64,000 bases of DNA. Source: Straminergon stramineum (lineage: Eukaryota; Streptophyta; Bryopsida; Hypnales; Calliergonaceae). Positions within the stretch are counted from its first letter, which is position 1. The number at the start of each line of letters is the position of its first letter. Under the pieces are notes generated by a model. The model did not search any database, had not been told where the DNA came from, and saw only the letters and a list, made by a program, of their open reading frames with translations. A program made the position numbers and the translations under genes. The DNA lies in contig OY987271.1 in NCBI GenBank assembly GCA_963920665.1, forward strand, positions 16,061,350-16,125,349, written 5' to 3'. Shown here one piece after another: positions 61,729 through 64,000 of the stretch.

Positions 61729-62022
61729 GCACAAACAACGACGAGGGAGAGGAGTCCAAGCAAGTGGGAGGAGAAGGCAACGACGAAGGAGACATCTTCG
61801 ATGCCAGACCGAGAAAATCGGATCTGGAGCGTTGACGAAAGGGCAGCTCGTTCGGCGGCCGAGTTCTTCTTTGGCCTGACTGCCCAAAGATGGGAGTCGG
61901 GTCGCAATCTGGGAGCCGGAGAAGGGAGCAAGGGAAGGGACCCACGCGACTGCCATGCAGGCCCCCCGGCTTTTAGCTCGGGGGGGGAGGGAATTAACGT
62001 CTCGCGCGACAATTTGCCTCCG
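61729..62022 (-). repeat. Right arm of a large inverted repeat
   Basis: The complement of this segment aligns with 60005-60276 through nearly its full length, differing by substitutions and a short extra stretch near TTGCTCCCTTCTCCGG. It lies about 0.6 kb upstream of pectin methylesterase 2. The 202-codon minus frame over it is open because of GC-rich composition; the same frame is broken at different points in the left arm. Confidence 0.75.
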
Positions 62023-62618
62023 CCAGAATAGCGCAACTGCGCAAGGGTAATAGTGTTCCCAGATTCGCCCGTCGTTACGGAATATCCACCCGAAGAACAG
62101 TTCCCATCCTCCATTTTCAACGACTTCTCTGAGTGGTACAGTAGGGTTTCCGGAAAGATTGATTCTGATCGGTTGGCATTGCGAGGAAATTCCGGCAACT
62201 GTTAACGTGGGGACACAGTCGTCGTCAGCAGGCCTAGGACGCACGTTTCGTCTCCAAATCTACACCCAGTTAAGACGCCTACGCGCCGCAGTCAGTGTGT
62301 AAACCGCGTCCCTGGTGCATACAGCTTCTCAAACGCCTTGCAAAGTGCTCCACCTCCCCGACGACCCTACTACAAAGGACCTCCATCACGCTCCAGTTTC
62401 CATCAAGCTTTCCTTTCCGTCCGATCGTGCTCTGGGTCCCAACGCAAACTAGTAACAACCTCTCTCGAGCATACATTAACTCAGGCAGCGGAGTTGCAGT
62501 ATTGCAGAGTTATCATTAAGCTGAACGACTGATCTTTCTTACAGGGTTTACTTTCAGGGGTTTCAGTTAGTTTGGGTGGGATTTGTGGTCCCTTGGTGTG
62601 TTCAGCAGGCACTTCACG
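62023..62618 (+). promoter_or_regulatory. Upstream region of pectin methylesterase 2
   Basis: GC-rich sequence between the inverted repeat and the start codon, presumably promoter and leader. No repeat matching the leader units at 49452-49850 was found, so the two paralogues differ in their upstream regions. Confidence 0.4.
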
Positions 62619-64000
62619 ATGGGGAAGTGTTGTTGCTTGATTGTGATTTTGATCGTCGCTACGATAGTCTTGGGTGTGTCAGTTGGCGTCCCTCTTGCCG
62701 TGAAGAAGGCGAAAGCGAAGGTTAACGATTTGAAGGCGAGTGGCGTGGACGCGGTTTGTCAAGCGACTTCCTACCCTGCCACTTGCAATGAGACTCTCTC
62801 CTCTGGCAACGCCACCGATTCGCGCTCGGTGACTCGTCTGTCGTTGCAGCAGGCAAACACGGGCGTGAATACTACATGGGCTGATGTCCTCCTCTTGAAC
62901 GGGACGAATGCGAACGTCACGTACGCCATTGAGGTCTGCAATGAGACCCTGGGATTATCCCAAGATCAGATTGAAGCAGCTTTAACGGAGCTTCAGTCGC
63001 TCAATGCAACCAGTCGCCAGGAGGCCCTGAACAATATCAAGGCATGGGTGAGCGCCGCCATGGAGCTTCACAGTACTTGCGTGGACGCATTCTTGGAGGT
63101 CGCGAACGCCCAGGGCGTGATACTCCAGCAGCAAGCGGCGCACACCGACGAGCTTTTCAGCAACGCATTGGCTTTCGTGAACGCCATGGCGAAGTATGGC
63201 GACGACTTGACGACTTGGAAGAACAGCATTATTGGGGATCTCACCGACGTAGCCATCCCTCCAATTCCCGGATTCGGAAACCGAAGGTTGCTCTCTGAAG
63301 CCTCTTCCCCCGACTGGATGAGCGAGACGGATGAGCTCCCAAGCTGGATGGACATCCAAACTCAGAGACACCTGTTGCAAGCCACCTCTTACAACGTCAC
63401 GGTGGCGACAGATGGAACAGGGGACTTCACCTCCATTCAGGCCGCGGTGGACGCGCACGAGACGAACACGGAAAGGCTGGTGATCCACGTCAAGGCAGGG
63501 ACGTACGATGAGCAAGTGATTGTGCCCAAGAATTGCCAGTTCCTGACGATTGAGGGTGATGGCGACACCACCGTCATCACGGGAAGCAGGAACGTCGCGC
63601 TGATGACGGGAATGACCACTTTCAAGTCGGCCACTTTAAGTAAGCCTTCGCATGCACTTCTTCCTTTTCCCTGCAATTTCGACTTCCTTCTTGCAATTCA
63701 GACGTCCCTCTAGCAATTCTGACGCCCTTCTTGCAATTCTTTCTTTTTTCTTGCAATTCCTTGGAGTTTTTCTCTTTTGTTGGAAACCTGTGTGGATCCA
63801 TTATTGATAAATTCTCGGGTTCTTTTTCTGCAGTTGTTTCTGGGGAAGGCTTCATCGGCAAGTCCTTCAAGGTGCAAAACACTGCAGGAGCCGCAGGCCA
63901 CCAAGCCGTGGCCGTGCGCTGCTCCGCTGACAAGGTTGCGTTTTACCAAGTCACCATCGACAGTTTCCAGGACACTCTGTACGCGCACACGTTCCGTCAA
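62619..64000 (+). CDS. Pectin methylesterase pro-protein (PMEI-PME), 3' end outside window
   Basis: Same architecture as the gene at 49904. Exon 1 is 62619-63639 (340 codons plus one base), then a GT-AG phase-1 intron at the same position, and exon 2 from 63834 past the window edge. The MGKCCC start is followed by a hydrophobic anchor. Inhibitor-domain cysteines are C47, C56, C107 and C154. The first processing motif NRRLL is at 221-225; the second reads QRHLL (249-253), with His in place of the second Arg. The catalytic domain begins near 258; GTYDEQV, QAVAV and QDTLY are visible before the cut, while DFIFG and LGRPW lie beyond it. The ATG at 62619 is the start; a longer in-frame reading begins only at TTG (62583). 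Catalytic competence cannot be judged fully from the part present. Confidence 0.93.

Noticed and set aside
61590..62198. 202-codon minus-strand frame
   Set aside because: It lies on the right arm of the inverted repeat; other frames in the same arm are equally open and the left arm does not keep this frame intact.
62583..62618. N-terminal extension of pectin methylesterase 2
   Set aside because: It begins at TTG, and the ATG at 62619 gives the same MGKCCC start as the paralogue.
1..64000. tRNA, rRNA or CRISPR features
   Set aside because: No T-loop-like tRNA signature, rRNA sequence or regularly spaced short direct repeats were noticed on reading both strands; the ~230-bp array is too long in period and too degenerate to be CRISPR.

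Overview
The window is plant nuclear DNA. Four protein genes can be read exon by exon from splice signals and conserved motifs: a centrin (minus, 3826-8907), a HemF-type coproporphyrinogen III oxidase with a plastid-targeting-like N terminus (minus, 29661-33176), a DUF676-type serine esterase/lipase (plus, 41063-44412) and a pectin methylesterase pro-protein (plus, 49904-52251). A second pectin methylesterase (plus, from 62619) runs off the right edge. PMEI-PME pro-proteins with RRLL processing motifs point to the land-plant lineage. The centrin, a basal-body/centriole protein, together with AT-rich spacers and mostly short introns, would suit a bryophyte or another plant with swimming sperm. 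That placement is inference; I cannot name the species.

Layout. 1-13.7 kb is AT-rich and full of short transposable elements, with the centrin gene inside it; three elements lie in its introns. 13.7-21.6 kb is richer in GC. It opens with a TAA-flanked MITE and then holds a long array of degenerate ~230-bp repeats that may be transcribed leftward from a TATA-like box near 21.31 kb, but no recognisable gene. 21.6-29.6 kb is AT-rich, with element remnants including a 33-bp CACTA-type miniature. 29.6-34.4 kb is the coproporphyrinogen oxidase island. 34.4-40.6 kb is again element-rich. 40.6-44.4 kb is the lipase. 44.4-49 kb is mostly empty. 49-54.9 kb holds pectin methylesterase 1, preceded by repeated leader-like sequence. 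54.9-58.1 kb is a mosaic of nested elements. 58.2-64 kb holds a 0.27-0.29-kb inverted repeat and the start of pectin methylesterase 2.

The genes do not form a pathway. The two pectin methylesterases share architecture, intron position and phase, and are a local duplicate pair. Each is predicted to be membrane-anchored, secreted and processed so that it can de-esterify cell-wall pectin.

The most distinctive content is a set of non-autonomous elements whose ends read TTAA-CCC. Four or more sequence families occur (~0.12, 0.23, 0.8, 0.9 and 0.97 kb). A local duplication preserves both an occupied and an unoccupied TTAA site (55007-55235 versus 57400-57403), which is direct evidence for TTAA target-site duplication, the hallmark of piggyBac-type transposition. 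No transposase gene was seen in the window.
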